From: Mesorhizobium sp.
Lineage (GTDB): Bacteria > Pseudomonadota > Alphaproteobacteria > Rhizobiales > Rhizobiaceae
Direction of reading: 5' to 3'
Length of the DNA: 64,000 nt
Assembly (NCBI RefSeq): GCF_004963255.1
Contig: NZ_SUGA01000014.1
Location: forward strand, 62,001-126,000
The notes under the pieces are model-generated. The model ran no database searches and was not told the origin of the DNA. It saw nothing but the letters and a program-made list of their open reading frames with translations. The number at the start of each line of letters is the position of its first letter. Within the stretch, counting starts at the first letter, position 1. A program made the translations under genes and the position numbers. Below are positions 10,212 through 19,203 of the stretch, piece by piece.

Positions 10212-11708
10212 TCAGTCGGTCTGGATCCAGACCGCCTTCGTCTCCAGATATTCGTGCAGGTGCTCGATACCGCCTTCGCGGCCGTAGCCGGACATCTTCA
10301 TGCCGCCGAACGGCACCGCCGGATCGATGGCGTGGTACATGTTGACCCAGACCGAGCCGGCCTTGACGCGGCGGGCGAGCTTGTGCGCGGTGCCGAGGTT
10401 GGTGGTGAAGATGCCGGCCGCCAGGCCGTAAGGCGTCGCGTTGGCGCGCGCCACGGCTTCATCCAGCGTGTCGAAGGGCATGGCCGAAATGACCGGACCG
10501 AAGATTTCTTCCCGCGCGATCGTCATTTTGTCCGACACCGCGCCGAAGACGGTCGGCGCGATGAAGTTGCCGCCGTCATAGAGCTCGCCCTTCAGCCTTG
10601 ATCCGCCGGCGACCAGCCTGGCGCCTTCGTCGCTGCCGGCCTTGATGTAGCCTTCGACCTTGCCGGCCTGCCTGGCGTTGATCAGCGGCCCGATCTCGGT
10701 CTCAGCCTCGATGCCGTGGCCGATGCGCAGCTTGCCGGCGAACTCGGCGACACGGCGCACGAACTCGTCATGGATCTCGCGCGCCACGAACAGGCGTGAG
10801 CCGGCGATGCAGATCTGGCCGGAATGCACGAACACCGCCATTGCCGCGACCGGCACGGCCTTGTCGATGTCGGCGTCGCGGCAGACGATGATCGGCGACT
10901 TGCCGCCGAGCTCCAGCGAAACGCGCTTGAGATTGGTGACGCCGGCGCGGGCGATCGCCTGGCCGGTCAGCGTCGAGCCGGTGAAGACGATCTTATTGAC
11001 ATCCGGGTGCTCGGCCAGCCGCGCGCCGGCCTCGGCGCCCGTTCCGGTGACAATGTTGACAACGCCGTCTGGGAGGCCGGCTTCCTGCATCAGCTTCGCG
11101 ATCAGAAGCGGCGTCAGCGATGCGTCCTCCGACGGCTTCAGCACGATGGTGCAGCCGGTGGCGAGAGCCGGCGCGATCTTCCAGACCGAGGCGGCGGTCG
11201 GCGCATTCCAGGGAATGATCGCGCCGACGACGCCGACCGGCTCGCGCCGGGTGAAGGTGACGATCTCGCCGGGGATCGAATTGTCGATCGCCTCGCCGTG
11301 CAGCGCGGTCGCCATGCCGCCATAGAAGCGCAGCATGCCGATGACCCGGCGCCGGTTGGCCAGCGTGCGCGTGATCGGCAGCCCCATGTCGAGGGTGTCG
11401 GAGACGCTGAGCTCTTCCCAATGTTTTTCGAAGAGGTCGGCGATCCTGAGCAGCACGCATTGCCGCTCGTAGGGCGAGAATTTCGACCAAGGCCCCTCGA
11501 ACGCGGCCCGCGCGGCGGCCACCGCTGCGTCGATATCGGCGGCTCCGCCACGCGGCACCGTGGCCAGCACTTCGCCCGTCGCCGGGTTCAGCGCCTGCAT
11601 GACCTCGCCGGACTGCGCCGCGACCCACTTGCCGCCGATGAACATCGGCCGGAATTCGCCATGGTAGAGCGTCGTGGCCTTCGCCCTCGGGTCGAAGTTC
11701 AGCGTCAT
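10212..11708 (-). CDS. Aldehyde dehydrogenase family protein
   Basis: LELGGKSPIIVCRDADID, SGQICIAGSRLFV, PFGGMKMSGYGREGG; ATG at 11708 preferred over ORF-track start 11768. Confidence 0.92.
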   Translation of the reverse strand: MTLNFDPRAKATTLYHGEFRPMFIGGKWVAAQSGEVMQALNPATGEVLATVPRGGAADIDAAVAAARAAFEGPWSKFSPYERQCVLLRIADLFEKHWEELSVSDTLDMGLPITRTLANRRRVIGMLRFYGGMATALHGEAIDNSIPGEIVTFTRREPVGVVGAIIPWNAPTAASVWKIAPALATGCTIVLKPSEDASLTPLLIAKLMQEAGLPDGVVNIVTGTGAEAGARLAEHPDVNKIVFTGSTLTGQAIARAGVTNLKRVSLELGGKSPIIVCRDADIDKAVPVAAMAVFVHSGQICIAGSRLFVAREIHDEFVRRVAEFAGKLRIGHGIEAETEIGPLINARQAGKVEGYIKAGSDEGARLVAGGSRLKGELYDGGNFIAPTVFGAVSDKMTIAREEIFGPVISAMPFDTLDEAVARANATPYGLAAGIFTTNLGTAHKLARRVKAGSVWVNMYHAIDPAVPFGGMKMSGYGREGGIEHLHEYLETKAVWIQTD

Positions 11709-11850
11709 CGTCTCCTCCTCACGAATTCCGAGGCGACTATTACTCCCGCTTCGGGCGACCTCAAACAAGGAAAGCTAAAAGGGCGTTCAGATAATCGGAC
11801 TGTGCAACGCGCGCGTCTTCCCCGATGGTGCCGGCAACGGAGGAACAGAT

Positions 11851-12594
11851 ATGAGACTTGCTGGCAAGGTCGCCATCGTCACCGGTGGCGGGTCGGGATT
11901 TGGCGAAGGCATCGTCAGGAAATTCGTCGAGGAAGGCGCGTCTGTCGTGCTGATGGATCGCGACGAAGCCGCGGCTTCGCGCGTTGCCGGTGAAGCCGGC
12001 GGCAAGGTGCTGCCGATCGCGGGTGACGTCTCCACGCTGGAGAGTTTTGTCGCGGCCGCCGAGCTGGCGCGCTCTGTCTTCGGCGGGCTCGACATACTGG
12101 TCAACAACGCCGGCGTCGCGCAGCCGCCATTGCCGCTTGAGACGATGGACGAAGGCCTGTTCGACCGCATCGCCAACGTCAACATGCGCTCGATCTACAA
12201 CGGCGCCCGCGCGGTGGTGCCGCATTTCAAATCGAACAAAGCGGGCGCCATCCTCAATGTCGCTTCCACGGGCGGCGTCTCGCCGCGTCCGAACCTCACC
12301 TGGTACAACGCCTCGAAGGGCTGGGCGATCGCCGCCACGCGCGCCATGGCGGTGGAGCTCGCGCCGTTCGGCATCCGCGTCAACGCGATCAACCCGGTCG
12401 CCGGCGACACGCCGCTTCTGTCCACCTTCATCGGCTCCGGCGAGGAAAACCGCGCCCGCGTTGTCGCCACCATTCCGATCGGCCGGCTGTCGACGCCGCA
12501 GGACATGGGTAATGCCGCAGCGTTCCTGTGCTCCGACGAAGCCAGCATGATCACCGGCGTCGACCTCAACGTCGACGGCGGCAAATGCATCTGA
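11851..12594 (+). CDS. SDR family oxidoreductase
   Basis: TGGGSGFGEGI, NNAGVAQPP, YNASKGW. Confidence 0.93.
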   Translation: MRLAGKVAIVTGGGSGFGEGIVRKFVEEGASVVLMDRDEAAASRVAGEAGGKVLPIAGDVSTLESFVAAAELARSVFGGLDILVNNAGVAQPPLPLETMDEGLFDRIANVNMRSIYNGARAVVPHFKSNKAGAILNVASTGGVSPRPNLTWYNASKGWAIAATRAMAVELAPFGIRVNAINPVAGDTPLLSTFIGSGEENRARVVATIPIGRLSTPQDMGNAAAFLCSDEASMITGVDLNVDGGKCI

Positions 12595-12621
12595 ATATTT
12601 GCGGTTCCTGAGGGATTGGCG

Positions 12622-13713
12622 ATGAAGGATGTCTACCAGATCGCGGTCGTGCATGGCGACGGCATCGGCCCCGAGGTGTGCGCCGCGGCCGTCGAGGTGG
12701 TGAAGGCGGCACTCGGGCCGGACTGCCCCTTGCGTTTCCCGGAATATCCGGCCGGCGCGGCGCATTTCCTGAAGACCGGGCAGAGCTTTCCCCAGCCGAC
12801 CTTCGAGGCGTGCCGGGCGGCGGATGCGATCCTGCACGGCGCCGGCGGCCTGCCTGGCGTGGTCTATCCGGACGGCACGGAAGCCGGGCTCGACTTCACG
12901 CTGAGGCTCCGTTTCGAGCTCGATCTCTACGCCAATATCCGCCCCATCAAGCTCTTCGAAGGGGTGACCAGCCCGCTCGCCGGGGTGAAGGCCGGCGACA
13001 TCGACTACGTCATCCTGCGCGAGAACAGCGAAGGGCTTTACGCCGCGCGCGGGGCAGGGGCGTTGCTGCGCGGCCAAGTGGCGGTCGACACGCTCGTGCA
13101 GACGCGCGCCGGCATCGAGCGCATCGTGCGCAAGGCCTTCGAGCTGGCGCGCCAGTCGAACGGCGCGCCGCGCGACGGCGTTCGCCGGGTGACCTGCTGC
13201 GACAAGGCGAATGTGCTGCGCAGCTACGCCTTCTTCCGTTCGGTCTTTGACGAGGTGGCGAAAGACTATCCCGACATCGAGACGGAACATGCGCTGGTCG
13301 ACGCCATGGCCATGCATCTCGTGCTGAAGCCCGGCCATTTCAACGTTATCGTCAGCGAGAACATGTTCGGCGATATTCTCTCCGACCTTGCCGCGGCGAC
13401 GGTCGGCGGAATGGGCATGGCGCCGTCGGCCGAGGTCGGCGACATGAATGGCTTCTTCCAGGCGGCGCACGGCTCCGCGCCGGACATTGCCGGCAAGGGG
13501 ATCGCCAATCCCTACGGCACGATCCTGTCGGCGGCGGCCATGCTCGACTGGCTTGGCCGCGGCCATGACGATGAAAGGCTGCTCCGGGCCGCCGAACAGA
13601 TCCGCCGTGTGACGGAGGCATGCCTGGCGAACGGGCTGCTCAGCGCCGATCTGAAGGGAAAATCATCGACCGCCGAGATCACCGGAAACGTGTGCGACCG
13701 GCTCGCGGCCTGA
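12622..13713 (+). CDS. Isocitrate/isopropylmalate dehydrogenase family protein (IPMDH/tartrate-dehydrogenase-like)
   Basis: HGDGIGPEVC, RENSEGLYAARG, ENMFGDILSDLAA, AHGSAPDIAGKGIANP. Confidence 0.88.
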   Translation: MKDVYQIAVVHGDGIGPEVCAAAVEVVKAALGPDCPLRFPEYPAGAAHFLKTGQSFPQPTFEACRAADAILHGAGGLPGVVYPDGTEAGLDFTLRLRFELDLYANIRPIKLFEGVTSPLAGVKAGDIDYVILRENSEGLYAARGAGALLRGQVAVDTLVQTRAGIERIVRKAFELARQSNGAPRDGVRRVTCCDKANVLRSYAFFRSVFDEVAKDYPDIETEHALVDAMAMHLVLKPGHFNVIVSENMFGDILSDLAAATVGGMGMAPSAEVGDMNGFFQAAHGSAPDIAGKGIANPYGTILSAAAMLDWLGRGHDDERLLRAAEQIRRVTEACLANGLLSADLKGKSSTAEITGNVCDRLAA

Positions 13714-13717
13714 GGCG

Positions 13718-14866
13718 ATGGGGCGGCTCGATCGCAGCGTATCGGTGGAGGATTTCCGCCGGCTGGCGCGCCGCGGGCTGCCGAAATCGGTCTTCGAGTT
13801 CGTCGATGGCGGGGCGGGCCAGGAACTGACCCTACGCGACAACCGCGCCGGTTTCGAGCGTATCCGGCTGCTGCCGCGTGTTCTGACCGACGTATCCCGG
13901 CCCGATCTCACCACCACCTTGTGGTCGAGGACCTATCCGACGCCGCTGGTGATCAGCCCGATGGGTTCCTGCGCGCTCGTTCGCCCCGGCGCTGACATCG
14001 CCATTGCTTCAGCGGCCGCGGCGCGCGGCATTCCCTACACGCTGTCGACCATGGCGACGACCGGCATCGAGCGGATGGCAAGGGCTGTCCAGGGCCCGCT
14101 CTGGTTCCAGCTCTACGTGCTGAAGGATTTCGATTTCAATCGCCGGCTGGTGCGGCGAGCTGAAGAGTTCGGCTATTCGGCGCTGGTCGTCACTGTCGAC
14201 CTGCAGACGGGCGGCAAGCGCGAGAAGGATCTGAGGAACGGGATTTCGATTCCGCTCAGGCCTTCTCTGCGACACCTGGTCGAAGGGATCGCGCATCCGG
14301 GCTGGTCGTTTCGCCTGCTTCGCGACGGCCTTCCGCAATTCGAGAATGTCCGTGGTTACCTTGGTGACACCAGCGCGGGGCTGACGATCGCAGCGCGCGT
14401 CGGCCGCAATCTCCACGCGGGTTTCGACTGGGACGACTTCCGCAGGATTCGCGGCTGGTGGAAGGGGCCGCTGATCGTCAAGGGCGTCCTGCACCCGGAC
14501 GATGCCGCCAGATTGATCGGGGAGGGCGCGGACGGGATCTGGGTGTCCAATCATGGCGGCCGCCAGCTCGACGGCGCGGTCGCGAGCATCGATGCGACCA
14601 GCGCCGTGCATGCGGCCGTTGGCGGCCGGGCCCCGATCCTCATCGATTCCGGTATCCGCACGGGCATGGACGTGATCAAGGCAAAAGCGCGCGGCGCGGT
14701 CGCCTCGGCAATCGGCCGCGCCGCGCTGTTCGGCGCCGTGGCGGGACAGGTCGGCGTCGAGCGTGTGCTGGATATTCTGCTCGAGGAAATCGCGACCGGA
14801 CTTAAGCTGTGTGGGGTGCCCGGTTTTCGGCAAGTCAGCCCAGACCTGATTGCGCCTGCGGGCTAA
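13718..14866 (+). CDS. FMN-dependent alpha-hydroxy-acid oxidase/dehydrogenase (LldD family)
   Basis: FMN-binding domain; SNHGGRQLDGA and GIRTGMDVIKAKARGA motifs. Confidence 0.9.
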   Translation: MGRLDRSVSVEDFRRLARRGLPKSVFEFVDGGAGQELTLRDNRAGFERIRLLPRVLTDVSRPDLTTTLWSRTYPTPLVISPMGSCALVRPGADIAIASAAAARGIPYTLSTMATTGIERMARAVQGPLWFQLYVLKDFDFNRRLVRRAEEFGYSALVVTVDLQTGGKREKDLRNGISIPLRPSLRHLVEGIAHPGWSFRLLRDGLPQFENVRGYLGDTSAGLTIAARVGRNLHAGFDWDDFRRIRGWWKGPLIVKGVLHPDDAARLIGEGADGIWVSNHGGRQLDGAVASIDATSAVHAAVGGRAPILIDSGIRTGMDVIKAKARGAVASAIGRAALFGAVAGQVGVERVLDILLEEIATGLKLCGVPGFRQVSPDLIAPAG

Positions 14867-14975
14867 CCGAACGAAACCTTTCTCGCGCCACACCTCTGGT
14901 TTGCCGAGGCGCCAGGTTGCGCCGATCATGGCCGGCGGTTATGCCGGGCCAAGATTTCCCAACGAGAGGCAATCG

Positions 14976-15809
14976 ATGAAGGTCGTTTCCACCTCCAAAT
15001 CGCATGGCGGCATCCAGGGCGTCTATTCTCATGCTTCGGAGGTCTGCGCCTGCGACATGACCTTCGCGGTGTTCGTGCCGTCCCAAGCCAAGGACGGGCG
15101 GCTTCCGGTCCTCTGGTACCTGTCGGGGCTGACCTGCACGCATGCCAACGTCATGGACAAGGGCGAGTACCGTCGCCTGGCGTCCGAGCTGGGGCTCGTC
15201 ATCGTGTGTCCCGACACCAGCCCGCGTGGGCCCGACGTCCCCAACGAGAAGGACAATTGGCAGTTCGGCTGCGGCGCCGGTTTCTATCTCGACGCGACCG
15301 AGCAGCCTTATGCGAAGAATTACCGCATGTACTCCTACATCGCCGAGGAATTGCCGGCGCTGGTCGCCGCCAATTTTCCGGTCGACATGTCGCGTCAGGC
15401 AATCTTCGGCCATTCGATGGGCGGGCACGGCGCACTGACGATCGCGCTGAAGAACCCGCAGCGCTACCGGAGCTGCTCGGCCTTCGCGCCGATCGTGCAG
15501 CCCTCGACGGCCGGCTGGTCGCGGCCGGCCTTCAAAAAATATCTCGGATCGGACGAAAAGAACTGGCGCGCCTATGACGCTACGCTGCTGATCGAGGACG
15601 GCAAGCGCTTTCCGGAATTTCTCGTCGACCAGGGCACGGCGGATGGTTTCCTGCAGGACGGTCTTCGGCCATGGCTGCTGGAAGAGGCCTGCGAGAAGGC
15701 AGGCATCGACCTCACCCTGCGCATGCAGGAAGGCTACGACCATTCATACAATTTCATCTCGACCTTCATGGGCGATCATCTGAAGTGGCATGCCAGCCGT
15801 CTTAAGTGA
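14976..15809 (+). CDS. fghA: S-formylglutathione hydrolase
   Basis: LPVLWYLSGLTCTHANVMDKGEYRRLA, GHSMGGHGALT, GYDHSYNFISTFMGDHLKWH; true start probably ATG 14976. Confidence 0.93.
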   Translation: MKVVSTSKSHGGIQGVYSHASEVCACDMTFAVFVPSQAKDGRLPVLWYLSGLTCTHANVMDKGEYRRLASELGLVIVCPDTSPRGPDVPNEKDNWQFGCGAGFYLDATEQPYAKNYRMYSYIAEELPALVAANFPVDMSRQAIFGHSMGGHGALTIALKNPQRYRSCSAFAPIVQPSTAGWSRPAFKKYLGSDEKNWRAYDATLLIEDGKRFPEFLVDQGTADGFLQDGLRPWLLEEACEKAGIDLTLRMQEGYDHSYNFISTFMGDHLKWHASRLK

Positions 15810-15915
15810 CGTCCGCAGAATGCGCGCACCGCCGCAATCGAACGGTCCATTCCGGATCACACGTGACTGAAGGGATATCGGCGTTCACCTTCCGGTGAGC
15901 GCGCGTATTTCCGGC

Positions 15916-15940
15916 GGAACATTCCTCTTTTCGCGCTGTT
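15916..15940 (+). promoter_or_regulatory. Candidate EcfG/RpoE2-type general stress promoter upstream of DUF2231/sorbosone dehydrogenase
   Basis: GGAAC-N16-TGTT, 32 nt before ATG 15973; consensus GGAAC-N16/17-CGTT. Confidence 0.6.
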
Positions 15941-15972
15941 AAGCCAGCAGCAGCGCGGAAAGGAGCTTGCGC

Positions 15973-16425
15973 ATGGACAATCCGCGATCCACGGCAAGCA
16001 TGGCCGGCCATCCCATCCATCCCATGCTCGTCACCATTCCGATCGCCTGTTTCGTCGGGACCTTGCTCACCGATATCGCCTATTGGCGGACGGCCGAAAT
16101 GACCTGGGCCAACTTCTCGGCCTGGCTTGTAACCGTTGGTGTCATCGTCGGCATTCTGGCTGCCATAGCGGGGCTCACCGACTTTCTTGGCAGCCGCAGG
16201 ATACGCGCTCAGCCGACGGCATGGCTGCATATGGCCGGCAACCTCGTCGCGCTGGTGCTTTCCTTTTTCAACATGCTGATCCACACGCGCGATGCCTGGA
16301 CGTCCGTCGTGCCGACCGGGCTGATCCTGTCGGCGCTGGTGGTGATCGTTCTGCTCTTCACCGGCTGGCTCGGCTGGGCGCTGGTCTATCGCCATCATGT
16401 AGGAGTGGCCGATGAGACGGTTTGA
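15973..16425 (+). CDS. DUF2231-type small membrane protein
   Basis: MAGHPIHPMLVTIPIACFVGTLLTD typical of DUF2231; four hydrophobic segments. Confidence 0.8.
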   Translation: MDNPRSTASMAGHPIHPMLVTIPIACFVGTLLTDIAYWRTAEMTWANFSAWLVTVGVIVGILAAIAGLTDFLGSRRIRAQPTAWLHMAGNLVALVLSFFNMLIHTRDAWTSVVPTGLILSALVVIVLLFTGWLGWALVYRHHVGVADETV

Positions 16426-17755
16426 CAGCGCAATTAGATGGCCGATTGCAGCGCTTTGCAGCGCGATGGCCTTGGGCATTGCCGGCTGCAGCGACGACAA
16501 CACCGATCCGGACGCGCAGATCGGCCCGAACCCGAAACTGCCGGAGATAAATCAATACATGTTCCCGCCAATGCATCTGGCCTCGGTGGTCGGCTGGAAA
16601 AACGATGAAAAGCCGGCCGTCGCACAGGGTCTGCAGATCGAGGCGCTGGCCAAGGGACTTCAGCATCCGCGCTCGATTTACGTGCTGCCCAATGGCGACA
16701 TACTGGTGGTGGAGTCCAAGGCACCGGATGAAGCATCGGTCAAACGGCCGAAGGATATCGTCATGGGCTGGGTTGAAAGCTGGGTGACCTCCGGCGGCGA
16801 TACCGGACCGAGCAACCGCATCACGCTGCTGCGCGACACCAATGGCGACGGCAAGCCGGATTACCAGGGCGTGTTCCTGGACCATCTCAATTCGCCCTTC
16901 GGCGTGGCGCTGGTCGGTAGCGACCTCTATGTCGCCAACACCGACGCGATCGTGCGCTACCCCTATCAGCCGGGCGATACGAAGATCTCGGCTCCGGGCA
17001 AGGTGCTGACGGAACTGCCGGGCGGGCCAATCGATCACCACTGGACGAAGAGCCTGGTGGCGAGCCCAGACGGCTCATTGCTCTATGTCGGCGTCGGTTC
17101 GAACAGCAACATCACCGAGAACGGCATCCAGGCTGAGAAAGACCGCGCCGCGATCTGGGAAGTCGACCGCGCCACCGGCCGCTCGCGCATCTTCGCCAGC
17201 GGGCTGCGCAATCCCAACGGCCTGTCGTTCGAGCCTGAGAGCAAGGCGCTGTGGACGGTGGTCAACGAGCGTGACGAGCTCGGCCCGAACCTCGTGCCGG
17301 ACTATATGACGTCGGTGAAGGACGGCGCCTTCTATGGCTGGCCCTACAGCTATTACGGCCAGCATGTCGATCCGCGCGTGATGCCGCAGCGGCCGGACAT
17401 GGTGGCCAAGGCCATCCCGCCGGACTATGCGCTGAGCTCGCATGTCGCGCCGCTCGGACTTGCCTTCTATACCGCAAGCAACCTGCCGCAATCCTATCGC
17501 GGCGGCGCCTTTGTCGGCGAGCACGGCAGCTGGGACCGCTCCCAGTTCAATGGCTACAAGGTGGTCTTCGTGCCGTTCAGCGGCGGGCATCCGAACGGCA
17601 TGGCGCAGGACGTCGTCACCGGCTTCCTCAACGACAAGGGCGAGGCGAGGGGCCGCCCGGTCGGCGTTGCCGTCGATAAATCCGGCGCGCTGCTGATTGC
17701 CGACGATGTCGGCAACACGGTGTGGCGTGTCACCGCGGCGCCGGGATCGACGTGA
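16412..17755 (+). CDS. Sorbosone dehydrogenase/PQQ-type sugar dehydrogenase, predicted lipoprotein
   Basis: Lipobox LGIAGC; soluble glucose dehydrogenase/sorbosone dehydrogenase-like beta-propeller (SGLRNPNGLSFEP, GEHGSWDRS); overlaps the upstream gene by 14 nt. Confidence 0.85.
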   Translation: MRRFDSAIRWPIAALCSAMALGIAGCSDDNTDPDAQIGPNPKLPEINQYMFPPMHLASVVGWKNDEKPAVAQGLQIEALAKGLQHPRSIYVLPNGDILVVESKAPDEASVKRPKDIVMGWVESWVTSGGDTGPSNRITLLRDTNGDGKPDYQGVFLDHLNSPFGVALVGSDLYVANTDAIVRYPYQPGDTKISAPGKVLTELPGGPIDHHWTKSLVASPDGSLLYVGVGSNSNITENGIQAEKDRAAIWEVDRATGRSRIFASGLRNPNGLSFEPESKALWTVVNERDELGPNLVPDYMTSVKDGAFYGWPYSYYGQHVDPRVMPQRPDMVAKAIPPDYALSSHVAPLGLAFYTASNLPQSYRGGAFVGEHGSWDRSQFNGYKVVFVPFSGGHPNGMAQDVVTGFLNDKGEARGRPVGVAVDKSGALLIADDVGNTVWRVTAAPGST

Positions 17756-17938
17756 CGAAGGCATCCTTCGATACTACCGCCCGGCCTGGCCAATCAATTG
17801 AACGGGTGTCGTAGAGGCGCGATAATCCGGCTGGAAACAGTGGGATCCCGTGCAGGAGACTGTGGCTTCTGGCGCGGAGACTTGGCAAAGCGCGGCGCGG
17901 CAAAATCGACGGCCAACGGCACCTCGATCGATTGGGCA

Positions 17939-17963
17939 GGAACGATCTGGCGGCTGACGCATT
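17939..17963 (+). promoter_or_regulatory. Weak candidate EcfG/RpoE2-type promoter upstream of GT4
   Basis: GGAAC-N16-CATT (one mismatch in the -10), about 30 nt before ATG 17993. Confidence 0.35.
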
Positions 17964-17992
17964 TTGCTTCGCGTCAACAGCCGAGGGACCCG

Positions 17993-19051
17993 ATGCGCAT
18001 TGCCCATGTCGCGCCGCTCTATGAATCGGTGCCGCCGAAACTCTATGGCGGTACCGAGCGGATCGTCTTCTACATCACCGAAGCGCTGGTCGAGCTCGGC
18101 CACGATGTCACGTTGTTCGCGAGTGGCGATAGCGAGACGTCGGCCAAGCTGGTATCCGCACGCGACCAGGCGATACGTCTCGATCCGCGGCCGAAGAAAT
18201 CGGAGATCGCCGCGCATCTGGCGATGCTTGCCGAGGTGCGCGACCGCGCCCGCGAGTTCGACGTCATCCATTTCCATCTCAGCCACTTCCTGCATTTTCC
18301 GTTCTTCGAAGAACTCGCGGGGCGGACGGTGACGACGCCGCATGGCCGGCTCGACTATGTCGACCTGGCGCCGGCCTATAAGCGCTTCCCGCGGTTCCCG
18401 ATGATCTCGATTTCGCACAGTCAGAAGCGCGGCCTGCCTGATGCGAACTGGCTCGCCACGATCCATCACGGACTGCCGCTCGACGCCTACCAACCGACCT
18501 ATGAGCCGCAGGCGGAAGAACCATATCTCGCCTTCCTCGGGCGCCTGTCGCGCGACAAGCGGCCGGACCGCGCCATCGAGATCGCGCGACGGTCCGGGTT
18601 GAGGTTGAAGCTGGCGGCCAAGATCGGCGACGACGACCGCGCCTACTTCCGCGACAACATCGAGGCGCTCATCGATGGCGACCGCATCGACTATGTCGGC
18701 GAGATCACCGAGGACGAGAAGGCCGAATTTCTCGGCAATGCGGCGGGCCTTTTGTTTCCCATCGACTGGCCGGAGCCGTTCGGCCTCGTCGCAATTGAGG
18801 CAATGGCCTGCGGCACCCCGGTGATCGCCTGGAACCAAGGCGCCTTGCCGGAGATCGTCGACGACGGCATCACCGGCTTCGTCGTGGACAGCGTCGACGC
18901 CGCGGTCGCGTCAATGCCGGCGCTTCTCGATCTCGACCGGCGGCAGGTGAGGGCGGTGTTCGAGAAAAGGTTCTCGGCGGCAAGAATGGCAAGCGACTAT
19001 CTTGCTGCCTATATGCGTCTGACCGGCATGCCGGAGGCCAAGGCCTCGTGA
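17993..19051 (+). CDS. Glycosyltransferase family 4
   Basis: MRIAHVAPLYESVPPKLYGGTERIV and EPFGLVAIEAMACGTPVIAWNQGALPEIV; start moved from 17798 to ATG 17993. Confidence 0.9.
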   Translation: MRIAHVAPLYESVPPKLYGGTERIVFYITEALVELGHDVTLFASGDSETSAKLVSARDQAIRLDPRPKKSEIAAHLAMLAEVRDRAREFDVIHFHLSHFLHFPFFEELAGRTVTTPHGRLDYVDLAPAYKRFPRFPMISISHSQKRGLPDANWLATIHHGLPLDAYQPTYEPQAEEPYLAFLGRLSRDKRPDRAIEIARRSGLRLKLAAKIGDDDRAYFRDNIEALIDGDRIDYVGEITEDEKAEFLGNAAGLLFPIDWPEPFGLVAIEAMACGTPVIAWNQGALPEIVDDGITGFVVDSVDAAVASMPALLDLDRRQVRAVFEKRFSAARMASDYLAAYMRLTGMPEAKAS

Positions 19052-19062
19052 CTTGATGCGTG

Positions 19063-19111
19063 GAGCCCGGATGATTTCAGGTCTGTTCGACCTGAAATCT
19101 CAATCCGGCTC
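19063..19111. repeat. Intergenic hairpin repeat
   Basis: Perfect 11-bp stem GATTTCAGGTC-TGTTC-GACCTGAAATC, extended by GAGCCCGGAT/ATCCGGCTC outer arms. Confidence 0.85.
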
Positions 19112-19124
19112 TAAATCAGAGAGA

Positions 19125-19177
19125 TAGAGCATAATGTCGTCCGAAAGGCGTTTCACACTTTTCGGCATCATGCTCTA
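19125..19177. repeat. Abundant rhizobial-type intergenic palindrome
   Basis: TAGAGCATAATGTCGTCCGAAAGGCGTTTCACACTTTTCGGCATCATGCTCTA; terminal TAGAGCAT/ATGCTCTA and internal CCGAAA/TTTTCGG arms. Confidence 0.85.
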
Positions 19178-19203
19178 GGGCGGGGCAAACGAAGAGGTGA
19201 CGA

